64,000 nucleotides of DNA, taken from contig KV425570.1 in the NCBI GenBank assembly GCA_001632425.1, positions 124,001-188,000 on the forward strand, given 5' to 3'. The DNA is from Neolentinus lepideus HHB14362 ss-1 (Eukaryota > Basidiomycota > Agaricomycetes > Gloeophyllales > Gloeophyllaceae). Position numbers and translations under genes: made by a program. This document shows, one piece after another, positions 37,204-48,512 of the stretch (its first letter is position 1; each line of letters opens with the position of its first letter). The notes under the pieces are model-generated. The model did not search any database. It had not been told where the DNA came from and saw nothing but the letters and a program-made list of their open reading frames with translations.

Positions 37204-38020
37204 TCACCAGGCAACAAAGTCCGACTCACAGTACTGTGCGGCATATTTGACAGATAAAGGAGGCGAGCCCTGTTTGCACTGCAATTATGCCGGACGTCAG
37301 CTTACTAGCTCTTAGTACTGGTGATACCAAGCCTTACAGATGCAGGTGGCTGCCCACCCCTCGTCTGCAACCTATACACAGTACTCGCTAGCTCTCCCTG
37401 CACGCTCTTCAGTTGCAACCAATCTACGTCCCCCTTTCCCGTAGGCGCTGGCAAGTCGCCAACCTTCGCACCGACCACAAACGCTTCAGGATGACCCTTC
37501 TCCCGTGCCGAGGTGAAGTCGAACTTCGGTGAGACACCAGACCCAGTAGGGCTCGGGATGAAGTAATGCTGGCCGAGCACTATCGGGTTACCGGAGAACG
37601 CGGAGATCAGGTCAAGTGGTGCTTCCGGTGTGACATTCCATGCGGCGAAGGCGGCATTGGATATTGGGTCGAAGAGGGGAGTGTTGTAGAGGCAAGAAAT
37701 GTCGAAGAGCTCCGCTACGGCGCCGACATTACTAAGAGAAAAAACGGAGGATTTGAGCATCAAGCATGCCTTGAAATGGGTGGCGAGACTTACGTCCAAG
37801 TCGAAGTGTTAGAGCATGTATAGTTCTGAACACCCAGACCAAGCGCGACATAGCTCAGTGTCACATTCGGCGGTGACAGCACCGTCTGCTCTGCTGGCAA
37901 GTGTAGCTGAATATCAGCAACATTACAGTTCATGGGTGAAGCCCCATGAGGCGATGTAGAAGAGCCAGACAGAGCCACCGACGCGGCGGTAGTAGCGTAT
38001 GCCATATGGACGAGTTTCAT
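37204..38020 (-). CDS. secreted DUF3455 family protein (231 aa)
   Basis: Probably secreted. The first 25 residues (MKLVHMAYATTAASVALSG) look like a signal peptide. The family core follows: YVALGLGVQNYTCS, GAVAELFDISCL, a C-terminal WLQLKSV segment and VYRLQTRGGQPPASC, ending VKYAAQYCESDFVAW. Family members are often mislabelled malate dehydrogenase; no activity is established. Exons, minus strand: 38020-37794, 37731-37338 and 37278-37204. The last junction was chosen because GQPPAS joined to C followed by SVKYAAQYC restores the family ending. The cysteines suggest an extracellular disulfide-bonded fold. Confidence 0.83.
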
Positions 38021-38303
38021 CTTGACGGGGGAGGAAGAAAGGAGTGACTGAGAAATAAGGGTACTGACACAAAGCTTGTTGGACCTTTTGTATTCTCGTC
38101 TGGTTTGACCATCAAAACCGTCCGCGTGAGAGAAGCCCGGGAAGATGGCCCGCTCTGTGTTAGGGCGACTACGGGCGCCTTGTAAATTTTAATAACGGCC
38201 GAATTTTGTCGGAGTCAATCCCGGTAAAGTTGGGGCAGATCCCGACGTCCAGTATCTGACCTATCTACATATTATCCAGATCCCATCACCCCTTCCTCTT
38301 GGC

Positions 38304-38412
38304 TGTGACCTCGCGACCGACCCGGCCAGCGGTTTAATAATCGAGTCGACCGAGCCTCCAGAGCGACTCTATTCCTAAACCGCCAGGTCGGTCGTGAGGT
38401 CGGTCAGTCGGT
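38304..38412. repeat. imperfect inverted repeat, arms about 45 bp
   Basis: The left arm (about 38304-38350) and right arm (about 38359-38412) are reverse complements with few mismatches. Paired landmarks: GACCTCGCGACCGACC against GGTCGGTCGTGAGGTC, and GCGGTTTAATAATCGAGTCG against CGACTCTATTCCTAAACCGC. The loop is very short, so the region could form a long hairpin or be a foldback element. It lies in the 1-kb divergent interval before the PIG-L gene. Confidence 0.8.
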
Positions 38413-38485
38413 TGTAGCTAAGGGAGTGATGGTCGTAGATAGGATCCTGGATAATAGCCCACTTCGAGTTTAGTTGATAGCTTCC

Positions 38486-38548
38486 AGCTGATAGCTTTTA
38501 AGCTCTTTCAAGGTCCCTGAGTTTGGAGGTCACGAAAAGCTATCAGCT
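38486..38548. repeat. perfect 14-bp inverted repeat
   Basis: AGCTGATAGCTTTT at 38486-38499 is exactly reverse-complemented by AAAAGCTATCAGCT at 38535-38548, with a 35-bp spacer. Further AGCTGAT words sit nearby (38469-38600). It could be a small foldback element or a binding-site pair. Confidence 0.7.
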
Positions 38549-38867
38549 AGGCCACTTCTATCAGCAATCTAGAGGACAGTTGAATTTGAAGTTCCAGCTG
38601 ATGCCTGCGACTTATGAAGGCGGAGTTTGAAAACGCGAGTTCTCTGATGCACCAATGAGCGTTCGGCGTCTGACAGCGCTTGGGTGACAGCCGAGACGCG
38701 ACAGGCATCAGCGAGCTGGTGTATGTGACCCATGTGGCGCTCAAGTCTTAGCTGGTGATATTCACTGCCGGCTTGGCACAGCCGTTCTAGCAAAGCAACG
38801 GCCATACAGCCCATCAAGGGCACTTGATCATTGTTAATGACAATGGGGGCCGGTAACGCAAAATGTC

Positions 38868-38890
38868 CATGTGACGCGTGATGTCACATG
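38868..38890. promoter_or_regulatory. interrupted palindrome upstream of the PIG-L gene
   Basis: CATGTGAC and GTCACATG, perfect 8-bp arms separated by 7 bp, centred about 180 bp before the PIG-L start codon. The size suits a dimeric regulator site. No factor is assigned. Confidence 0.4.
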
Positions 38891-39057
38891 CGCGGGAAAC
38901 TCGCGCCATATACATAATAGCGTTGAGGTATCATTCTCCCACGACTATCGGTAAGACTGTGACCAATCAGATCGCCAGCCTCAGCCACAATCAGGTGGCC
39001 CGACGCGTGGCTCCGACGTGACACCGAGGATGTGACCCGATCCAGCAGGACCACATA

Positions 39058-39962
39058 ATGTCTCGTTTCTTAACACTGCTTATCATCCCAGTCTTAGCTA
39101 TCCTCTTTGCAGCTCGTGTCGAAGTGAACATTTCCCAGCTCTTTTCCGGCCCATGCCACGCGCGCGTGTTGTTGCTGACCGCTCACCCGGACGACGAATG
39201 CATGTTCTTCGGACCTACCCTGACCGCCCTGAAGCGCAGACAAGGCGATGTAGACGTGCATTCGCTGTGTCTAAGTATTGGGGACGCGGATGGCTTGGGC
39301 GACGTACGAAGGCGTGAGCTGGGCAGGAGCTTGGATGTATTGGGCGTGGATAGCCGGAGGAGGCGAGTGCTGGATCGGCAGTGAGTAGTCAGGCAAGTTT
39401 GTAATGTAGTACGGGACTCAACGATCTTTCCAAAATGAATTAGAGAGCTGAAAGACAACATTACTATCTCCTGGGACCCGCACACGATTGCGGACGTCGT
39501 CTTGTCTTACGTCTCAGAGGAAAACATCACCACCGTTTGTCCATTCAGCACGGCTGCGTGAGATAAGACCAATAAATACGTTATGTATCGCAGGTCCTGA
39601 CATTCGACGAGAAAGGCATATCCTCCCACCCAAACCACATCTCTCTCTACCACGGAACGTCTCTCGCACTGACCCTTGACCCGAGTCGCAACCTGAAAGC
39701 CTACGCGCTCGTGAGCACTCCCGTGTTGCCGAAGTACCTCGGCTTTTCCAGCGGACTCGTCGCAAAGCTTCGGGGTATTTTGTTTATGCTATCCGAACAA
39801 GAACAAGCACAAGTGGTGATTGCCGCGAGCATGTCCGAATACGCTACCGCACTGAGAGCAATGCTGCAACATTGGTCCCAGCTGGTGTGGTTCCGCTGGC
39901 TCTACATAACATTCTCGCGGTATATGTGGATCAATGAATGGTTGGAGATCAAGCGCGAGTGA
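39058..39962 (+). CDS. GPI12: N-acetylglucosaminyl-phosphatidylinositol de-N-acetylase (PIG-L/Gpi12)
   Basis: Second enzyme of GPI-anchor synthesis: removes acetate from GlcNAc-PI on the cytosolic face of the ER, using zinc. The 260-residue product starts with one membrane anchor (LTLLIIPVLAILFAA, residues 5-19). Then comes the family motif TAHPDDECMFF, whose His and Asp residues bind zinc, and SIGDADGLGDVRRRELGRS. The second histidine motif is in GISSHPNHISLYHG. Exons are 39058-39380, 39444-39534 and 39594-39962; phases agree. The length is close to that of yeast Gpi12. The upstream 1-kb interval contains several inverted repeats. Confidence 0.94.
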
Positions 39963-40092
39963 ATTGAGTGTATGAAGAGCGAGGCAATATCATGAATGTC
40001 GTCGGCTGTATGATCCATGAAACATATATTAATATTGCATGGAGAACAATGCTACTCGTACCTCACTCTTCCACTCGCTGGTTTCCGATGTC

Positions 40093-40633
40093 TCATCGGG
40101 CAGTACCAGCTAGCGATGCGGTCACTCCGCCCAAGGAAGCCTTGAGCCAACTGCGTAACCACCCCGCTGCCTTACCCTCCTCAGTCTTCTTAGGCTTTGA
40201 TGCAAGTCCAGTACGCGACCGCAGGCCAGTAAAGAGAGGAACGATGAACAGAGATGCATAACCCCTTTGAAGTCGAGGTACAATCAAGCTGGAGTAGCGT
40301 AAAAGGGAGCGATAAGACTCACCACACCGCGCCCTGCACGAAGGGACTGAGCACCTGGTCCCGCACAGTCACCCACAGCACTCTCGCCCACACGACCTGC
40401 ACCTGAACATCTCTCCGAATAGGCTGCATCTTCCCATCCCATTCTTGCTCCTCCTCGGAGACCTGCACATATTGCCGAATGCTCTTCAGGTAGCTCGTTT
40501 CAAAACGGAGGTCCGGCAGCGTTGGGTTGCGGAGGCGTTCTGTTAGATCGTGGTGCTGGTGCTTTTCATGATCATGGTCATGTTCGTGAAGGTGTGGGAA
40601 ATGTGGATAGTGAGGGTGCTTATGGTGGGCCAT
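40093..40633 (-). CDS. DUF1770 family protein with histidine-rich N-terminus (about 160 aa)
   Basis: Small fungal protein of the DUF1770 type; function unknown. The first 30 residues contain 13 histidines interleaved with Pro, Asp and Glu, followed by LRNPTLPDLRFETSYLKSI. The conserved middle is VQVVWARVLWVTVRDQVLSP, which reads as a membrane-associated helix, and a second hydrophobic stretch follows (ASLFIVPLFTGL). Exons, minus strand: 40633-40323 and 40264-40093. An in-frame ATG at 40651 would add six residues. The histidine cluster could bind metal; that is inference from composition only. Confidence 0.78.
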
Positions 40634-40834
40634 GGTCAAGACGAGGAACAAATCTCAAGAGTGAAGCACTTTGTCCGGGGCCTCGGTGAATGCCGAGATT
40701 GGAAGGATGAAAGTATCAAATTATGATTGTGTATTTGTAGCCCAGTAAGACACCTCCATTGCCCAGAGACAGTACCAGAATAATCGTGAACGAGGAAATA
40801 TCCAAAATTGCACAACACCACTCCAACCCAGTGT

Positions 40835-41837
40835 CTATGTCCCAGCCATGCCGACCACTCCGACATGATCCCGAATCTTCGCAATCTGCCCAGGCGTCAG
40901 CGTGCCCTTGCTAACCCTCAAGAAGTCTTCCCAAGCCGTTACTGCATCATCGTAGTTCTGGAACTCCGTTCTGAGAAAGAGTATATAGGATCAATACCCA
41001 AGCGCACAGTGTATAAAGACGAAGAGACATGCCTCAAGAAATCTAACAGCTTCTGCCAGAACTCCGGATTCGAGATCGTATCATGGTACGTCGAACTCGA
41101 GGCCTCGGGCGACAGGGATGGCGTTGGGATCGTCGAAGTATCGAGTGAGAGCAGGATGTCCACAGGCTTCTCCTCGCCCGCGGTGAACGCGCCAGACGGC
41201 GAGGGACTCAACACTACGGACGGTACGCGCGAGTGCGACCTCTTCGTGGCATCTGTGTTAATTTGCATGCTTGAGCCAGGTATGGAGATTGTTGGCGGCG
41301 CAGATAGGTCCCAGTTGTACCCGGGCTTTACCATCAAATTAATCGTGTCTCCGTCACGCACGCTGTACTCGCGCAAAAGTTTGTTGTCTGCGAGGGCTTT
41401 GCCTTTGAGCAGGAGGCGCTGGGCGTCGGCGGGTGGCGCGGTGGCTTCTGCGGCGAGCTGGGCTTTGATAGAGGAGATGGAGTCGGTTGGAGAAACGGAA
41501 AGCGTGTAGGACTTGGGTGGCTTTATGGATTTAAATGTGATGGTGATGGATGCTGGGAAGATGTTATACGTAATACAGAAACAGTGAGTAGTGTACGTAC
41601 TGGACGTAGAGGCCTGCGGCTGCACACGTTCAGGTGGTTTAGGTAGGGCGATCTAGTACAGCTCCGGTTCACGGGTTAATCCAGAGACACGATGGATATT
41701 ACACCCACTGGGAGAATTGGGATCTTCTTGAGCCAGTCTTGCGGGGGCTGTTGGTAGTCGTCCGCGTATTGTAATGGCGCAGTGCCCAAGATGTTGACAA
41801 AGTTCTTGACAAATGCCAGCTCAGCCTGGTCAGCCAT
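40835..41837 (-). CDS. GET5: Get5/Mdy2-like ubiquitin-like-domain protein (about 278 aa)
   Basis: Partner of Get4 and Sgt2 in delivery of tail-anchored proteins to the ER. Three parts are visible. The N-terminal Get4-binding segment is MADQAELAFVKNFVNIL to WLKKIPILP. The ubiquitin-like domain spans about residues 62-135 (SYTLSVSPTDSISSIKAQL, LLLKGKALADNKLL, GDTINLMVK). The C-terminal homodimerisation domain ends IAKIRDHVGVVGMAGT. Exons, minus strand: 41837-41709, 41652-41601, 41552-41033 and 40970-40835. The last intron fits best as GC-AG, giving FLRTEFQ across the join; a GT donor six bases in, with another acceptor, is possible. The start codon is 181 bp from that of the divergent NDUFS5 gene. 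Confidence 0.9.
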
Positions 41838-42018
41838 GGTGCCCTTTTGACCTAGACTAGACTCTCGCTTGTGCAAAGGAAGAACGGTTACGGGAACGTC
41901 TCAATCAGATATTGGAGAATGTGTTTGCGATTGCACAGGTACCGCCTCGCGCGTCGTGGGACGATCGCGCGTTTGCGGATAGAGTCCGAACTCCCATCCA
42001 CTTAACCACCAACACCCG
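41838..42018. promoter_or_regulatory. compact bidirectional promoter, GET5 / NDUFS5
   Basis: Only 181 bp separate the two divergent start codons, so both promoters and 5' UTRs must share this stretch. No TATA box is obvious. Confidence 0.55.
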
Positions 42019-42551
42019 ATGGCCGTGAGTTGTTCTCCATATACGACGACGGACACGAACTAAACTGTAGGCCACTGTCTCAGTCTACCTTCGGTTTGCA
42101 CGGAGGTGAGTGTTTTATCGCGACAAGAGGCTGAGATGGGATTAACAACTGGTGCCTAGGCCGGCCACGCTGCTTTGCCTTCTGGCAGGAATTCTCGAAA
42201 GTGCATAGTCTTGCTATCTATCCGTGATGCAACGCAGCTAACGTTAGGCGAAAAGTGCTATGCTGGGACGGATAACCCTAAACAATGCAAACCGATGGCG
42301 GATGACTACCTGGAGTGCTTGCACCACACGCAAGAGGTGCGTCTGCTAACGTGATTACTTGGGTCTTAGAATGACCGGTCCTGTTTGATGTTCTTGCTTA
42401 GATTGCAAGAGCGAAAGCTGTGAAGGCCGAGTTCGTCAGGAAAGCGGAGAAGCAGGCGCACGAAGGTCGCAAGGTCGCGGATATCCTCGCAGAGGGCGCG
42501 ATCGCGGGCGTGGGGCTGATTCAGAGAGGAGACGACCAGACAAAACACTAA
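42019..42551 (+). CDS. NADH:ubiquinone oxidoreductase (complex I) 15-kDa subunit, NDUFS5-like (99 aa)
   Basis: Accessory subunit of mitochondrial complex I on the intermembrane-space side. It has a CHCH-like cysteine pattern: GGRPRCFAFWQEFSKCYAG, then NPKQCKPMADDYLECLHHT, two pairs spaced as in NDUFS5. A charged helical C-terminus (RAKAVKAEFVRKAEK) follows. Five exons: 42019-42024 (only ATG GCC), 42084-42105, 42160-42200, 42256-42336 and 42402-42551. The tiny first exons are supported by phase and by conserved sequence. There is no cleavable presequence, as usual for CHCH proteins imported by Mia40. Confidence 0.88.
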
Positions 42552-45180
42552 TCGATTCATGTTGCGTCTGGTTCCGTTTCATAGAATCTAGCCGGCCTTT
42601 GCATCTATGGCAAAACTCTAATCACAGTTTTGATTTATCTGCACCGAGCAAGTCAACCTTCACACTCCTCGCCTTTTCGGCGCATATACCTACATCAACT
42701 TGCGACCGTGTCGTTCATCTGTGTCGCAGCGCTGTGCCGTCCATGTACGTTTGCAACCAGAACAGGCCATGATCTTCGGGGTCACAGTCCGGTGTTGCTG
42801 GCCGAGGCTTCCCAAGGGGATTAACTGCCGGTGGGTCAGGGTCTTACGAGACCCTATTTTTTTTATTCCATTTCGCAAAGTTCTGTGCTGGCAACCATGC
42901 AATATTCTGTTGTTCGTTGAATTGCTGACCTTTCTACGATCGAGGCCAGGTCATGCGGACGTTCACGCGTTCGCCATGAGCAAATCCACCGGTTCTCGGC
43001 ATTCAATGCCTTCGATGGATGGTGGCCGAGTCTAATGTGCGTGAACACATAAAGAAGACGAAGTCGCTCGCATTCGCTGCATAACTTTGTGACTGAAACT
43101 TCCACTTCGTGAGAGAAATGTTTACACTTCGTCTCGTCATGCGCGCATAATCTAACTTCTGCGGGTTTGGTTTCAGACTTAATGTCTTTTTCTAACTGCT
43201 CTCGGTGCGTCAGGACTCAATGGCTACTCCGCGCATCATATGCGAGTATCCACCTTCCCTAGACAGATCTGTACACTTGTCGCCAGGTACGGGAGTCCGT
43301 CTCGGAGAGTATGTACCAAATCGTTGTTCCGTCGCCGGTCCCGCCTTCGCCATGCCCGCGGTTGAAATAATTACAGCTTCGTTGGAGAGAGTAAAGGCGA
43401 TTGAGTTTGGATTAGACAATCCGCGTCGGCGAACGCGCCACAAGCTTGATTCTCGGTGAGCGAGTCCGCCCTTGCTATCCCCGCCTGCTGTCAATTGCAG
43501 CGACAGGATATTGACGCTGTCTGCAGGTACGTACAGTCTACTTCACACTGCCAGCCGCTCACAGCTTGATCCAGTACGGCGATGACAATGACAACAAAAT
43601 CTACTTCGTAATCTGCCGCGGACACTATCTTGAGTTTATAACGAAGCGTCCCGTTTTGTGACGCACTAACGTCATAGTAGAGTCTTATTACTCTGTTTAT
43701 GGCAAGCAGAACTCTTTGCAGCGTCGATGCTGGACGGATGACTGGTGAATCGCCGGTGAGTAAGGCCTTTAGTCGAATGTATCGCATGTTATAACGGACC
43801 AGGAACTAAACGATTAACTAGTTCGATGGGCTGCGGACAGTCGGAGCAACGCTCGTCCTCACGATATTTTAAAACTGTGGTGCTTCTACCACACAGGCCT
43901 GACTTGTTCCGGCCGTTGAGAGCACAACAGTAGTTTCCAACTCCAGAAGGACCGGTATCCTACACAAAAAGACTAGGATTTGCATGGCTTCTGATGTCGC
44001 TATACGTTGACACCTTTCATGATGTAGGTTTGACAGCACGTCGACGTCTTGTATCCGCTAAACCCGTTGCAACAGCACCGTCTGCTGCAGACTCGATCCG
44101 GCAAATTTGTTCATCTGCCAGGTTTGATAGCCCGACAATTACTGCGATGTCAATCTGGTGATCACATAGGCCTTTGCAAGAAGAGGGACCCACCGATCGA
44201 CTATTAGGTCCTTACGAGCTTTGACATCGTCAGCACACGACCAATATTCAAGGCTCCGGTGGCAAGATAGCTCTCAGTTATGCGTGCATCATTGTATCGC
44301 GTCAATTGTGATCGAGGTGCTTCTTGTCAAGAATGTCTTAGAAGCTGCCGGTAGGCTAGGCCTCTTACGAAACTCTAACATTGAACTGTATATCATGCCA
44401 CACAAGTGAACGACTTCGCAGCAAGTGATCGACTATATTCCAGACGGTTCTCCTTGATGCGGTCCTCGTGGGTGCATTCATATTGCGGATAACGCTTTAC
44501 GTGAATGTCAGCCAGGTACCTCCATTGCAATCAAAAGCAAAAACTGTTTGTGCTGGATTCGAAGAGGATGCCTGCGACAATCCGCCCCATGATGATTTCT
44601 TGCAGCATTTGTAGCCTCGTGGTTGATATCTGAGGATGTCCCTGGTTGTGCAAGCGACGGTAGAAAGAAGTGTCATTCAAGCTACACGTGGTGACTTGGA
44701 CGAAAAGGCGAGTCTTCCAAGTCTCAGCGAAGCTGCCCCGAATGCAGAAGCGCAAAGTATGTTGGGAACCAGGTCCGGAACTTCCCGCCTCGACTATGCC
44801 AAAGGAAGGAGGGTTCCTACCAAACTCGGACTCCGCCGGGCGTGACTGTCCATTAAGCATAGGTCGCTGGAGAATCGCGTGGAGAAGGCAACCCACGGAC
44901 TGGGCAAGAGAGCTCCCTTCCGTCGCAGGCGGCACCCCTTCGAAGCGCAACTGAGAATGGCGTTTACGAAGGCGCTCGGGAGCGGCTGAGGTGACTCTGT
45001 TAAATACAGGATTCGGCCGTCGTCCGATTCTGTCGTACCCTCCTCGCATCCCAATGGCTGCCGTGGCGCTTGTAGTCCCGGAGCACCTTGTGCTCGACAA
45101 TACGTGCGTTGTCCGAATCGGAATCGGAATGGAACGACCAGGGAGACTGACGGATTTGCGTGGCTGATGTCTGATACAGG
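42552..45180. other. gene-poor interval
   Basis: The longest stretch without a recognised gene, 2.6 kb. A minus-strand frame of 189 codons at 44531-45100 shows no recognisable domain and was not called. The end of the interval is the promoter or a possible 5' exon region of the DUF6534 gene. Confidence 0.4.
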
Positions 45181-47087
45181 ATGGGGGCTATGTTTGTCGG
45201 AGTCATTGTCGCCGCCACGTAAGTTCAAGATTTCCGCGCCAGATCGGCTTAGAGATTGAAGGACACGTCGTAGATTGTATGGAGGTCAGTATGGACCCGA
45301 ACCTGAGTGCAAGTGACTCAGTCGTTCCTGTCCAGTGTCTTGTGTCCAGACGTGGTTCTACTACAACCACTACCCCAATGACCTCTGGCACATCAAACTC
45401 TTGGCATGTGTTGCTCTGTATATGATCCGGAGTGCCTACTAATGATACCCGCTCTAGGTGGCCGCCTCCTTCATCTCCGACACCATACACCAAGCACTGA
45501 TTTCGCATACAGGTGCATATCATCTTCAATTTGCCGTCTGAGATCTTAACCAAGCTTTCGGTTAGTATACACATATGTAGTAACAAATTTTAACAACCCC
45601 GCAATCCTTGGGAATCTCATCTGGTAAGGCGCCTTTTATCCCTACCTGGGCCCACTCACACCTTTGCTTCGTAGGAGTCTCCTTATCGAAGTGTTATTCA
45701 ACGTGCGTTTGCGGAACTCGCTCTGGAACCTCAGCTAACTTTATGGCAGGGATTCACAGCGCTCATGGTGCAAGTGTAAGTGGAGCTCATGATCGTGTTA
45801 GCCTTCACGCTCTAAATGCATCTTCCATCGTACAGGTTCTTCACGATACGAATATGGAAGCGTATGTCCCTTGTTCTACCTCTCGACTACATGCCAATCA
45901 TATTGGTGTACAGTGAGCGAGCGGAACATCCCAATCACCGTCGGCGTCGTATGTGATTCTGGTTCATGCCGTTGGTCCTTCTGATTTACCATGTTCAATG
46001 GATACAGATGCTCCTAGTTCTCGCTGAATTCGGTATGCCGTTTTATCACCTTCGAAAGCCTATTGTTACTAACTATAAGCCCTAGGTGCCGTTTTGGGTT
46101 AGTTCACCGCTCCGTGCCCTATATTTGATTTTATTTCTTACCAACTCATCCCGATCACATAGCGTATACCATCAAGTCCCTCAGTCTCAGAACCTTTGTG
46201 GAACTCTCACAACTGAAGGTGAGATCGGGCTTCGTTCCATGTTGGTCAGACACTGGTTTTCAACTGTTCACGTCCAGGGTCTGTCAATGTCAGTAAACGG
46301 TCTCGCTGCAGCCGGAGACGTCGCCATTGCGTTCGTCCTTTGCACGATGCTACACCGGAGTCGGACTGGGTTCAGACAGTTAGTACCGATTTCCGAAATC
46401 CTTGTTCCTCCTCATATACATGATGGCCCATCGTATCTACAGGTCTGATACGATGATCACCAAACTCGTACGTTGTCGATAAGGGCGTGGATGTTGTGCA
46501 AAGTTGACGTGTCATGTAGATTATTTTTTGTGTCAATACCGGTTTGCTGACAAGGTGAGTATTCACATGCAGTATGGACTTGTATGCATGACGTGACTCA
46601 TTCTCGCCAGTGCATGCGCCGTGCTCTCGCTCGTTTTCGTACGTCCATATTCCACATATGTACCTGTGGTCCGCACTAATTTATTCGTTTTGCAGATCAC
46701 GGCGCTCCCCAGCACGTTCATTTACATCTGCTTCTACTTTACCCTCGGCAGACGTATGTCTTTCTTACCCTCTACTCCCTCTCTTCTCACTCTCCAGCCA
46801 ACTCCAACCGTCTAGTGTACCTCAACTCCCTTCTCGCGACCCTAAACGCACGCAAATCCATCCGGTCGAACGCCGGCGGGCCCTCCGACTTCAGCGAGAA
46901 CATCTCTTTACCGCTGACCGAGGTGAACGTGCGGAGGACGGCCTCGATGAGCGCCTCCGAACCGAAAGGCCACAGCTCCGTGGGCAGACCGATCGCAGTG
47001 CGGATTGAGACGTGCACGGAGACGCTGAAGGAGATGGACGTCAGTATTCGCGTTTCAGACACCACTTTCATAGAAGTCGTGGGCTGA
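45181..47087 (+). CDS. DUF6534 multi-pass membrane protein (about 320 aa, 18 exons)
   Basis: Seven-helix membrane protein of a large basidiomycete family, function unknown. Family landmarks appear in order: LYGVSCVQTWFYYNHYP, SDTIHQALISHT, TNFNNPAILGNLIWS, SERNIPITV, the diagnostic AGDVAIAFVLCTMLHRSRTGF with SDTMITKL, VNTGLLT, and YLNSLLATLNARKSIR before a hydrophilic Ser-rich tail. I place 18 exons in 1.9 kb, two of them only 11 nt (45274-45284) and 12 nt. The summed coding length is 963 nt, in frame. First exons: 45181-45218, 45274-45284, 45336-45409, 45458-45512 and 45566-45623; last 46816-47087. The true start may lie in a further upstream exon. Confidence 0.83.
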
Positions 47088-48512
47088 CGAGCACAGCAGT
47101 TACAGCACCATGATAGTGATCGTGATGAGGAGCAGGGCTCGCATGGAGATTCAGTGTCAAAGTTGGGTGACATTGAGGTGCGTCCCTTGCGTTAGATGAG
47201 GTTAGGCTGCCGCACGCTGACTGGTTGATCGTGCAGTCGGCAAGTGACCATGTGCTGCCGTACAAGCCCGACAGCTTACCGTGAAGAACTCTCCGACGTA
47301 GGTGCTCGACCGGTAGGCCGCCTCTCACTATCTTTCCAGTCACATCGACAAACATCTCAGCCGACCTACGCGATTCCCCGCACTGTCGTTTACCATCTTG
47401 CTTCCCCGTCTGGGCTTCGTTACCCTCTTTGACCATTCCGCCCGTTGTACGAACACAGAACATTGAAAAGTAAATCAATTTCTTTTTATCTCTACCTCTA
47501 CTTCTTCTATAGCCAGCTAGGCCTATTCTTGCATGCATGTGTAATTCGTACTGGTGCTTGGTGTACGTACAATATCTCAGGCTCGGGCTCGGGAGGTACT
47601 TGTGGATGTGGCGTTGTATTCTGGTGCTTCGGGCACACAAACAAAACTATGAAATTTCATCGTTCTGCTTCGGCTTTATTGGCGTGCCTGACGTTATCCA
47701 ATACGTGTATGAAAATTAGGCTTGGAGACCGAACTGGCGGGAGCTTGGTGTAATAGGCAGCCATTGCCCGGATCCGCACCGAGTCGGAGGATGTGTTCCC
47801 TCGAGCTCGCTTGCCCTCGGGCGATACAGGTAAAATGCAGAAGAAGAGGAAGAACGGTCTCGACTCGAAGATCGTTACTACAAATTCGAATGTTATGATA
47901 CTTATTTTGAGTCTGCAGATGACCAAGCTGCGAAGCTTCAGGTTAGTTTGACGGTGCGACCGAAATGATGTCGGCGGAGGACAGGAAGAGAGGGGGTGAA
48001 GTATATCGGATGCAAGTGACATAAAATGATGATTTTGAATAATTCGACGTCAGCTGTGTACATATGGGATACAGGGTATGGTTCTTGAATGCGTTTCGAT
48101 GAGGTCAAAATAATTTGCTCGATGCTCTGGGCGCTGACAAGCAAGAGCCTCAAACCTATATAATAGACTGAATAAACGCTTAAGCTTGATTGAGTGCGTA
48201 TCGTTAGGTGAGAGGTCTGCTACCGATGCTGCTACTGAGTTGTGGCAAGTCGTTCACGAGATAAGTGTTCCGATTTGGAAGGAGCACTTCTGTTTTGAGA
48301 CGTGTCACTGCCGGTCTCCAATGTGACAAGTCTCCATCCACATTCTACCTTTTTGTGAGACTTCTATCCAAAACAAAATTAGAATATTCTACGGGCATTT
48401 ATAAGAGTCATAAAGCAGGTGATGTAATAGGACCGGTCGCTTGCGAAACACATACAGGAGCTTAGACAGAATTTGACCCATCTAGTACGCTCATTGGTTT
48501 CAGAACTTCAGA
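47088..48512. other. gene-poor interval
   Basis: About 1.4 kb between the DUF6534 gene and the transposon. A minus-strand frame at 47068-47640 overlaps the end of the DUF6534 gene and shows no recognisable domain. Nothing else was found. Confidence 0.4.

Noticed and set aside
44531..45100. 189-codon minus-strand frame upstream of the DUF6534 gene
   Set aside because: No domain, low-complexity composition, and no splice partners; likely chance in GC-rich DNA.
47068..47640. 190-codon minus-strand frame
   Set aside because: Its last codons overlap the end of the well-supported DUF6534 gene; no recognisable protein features.
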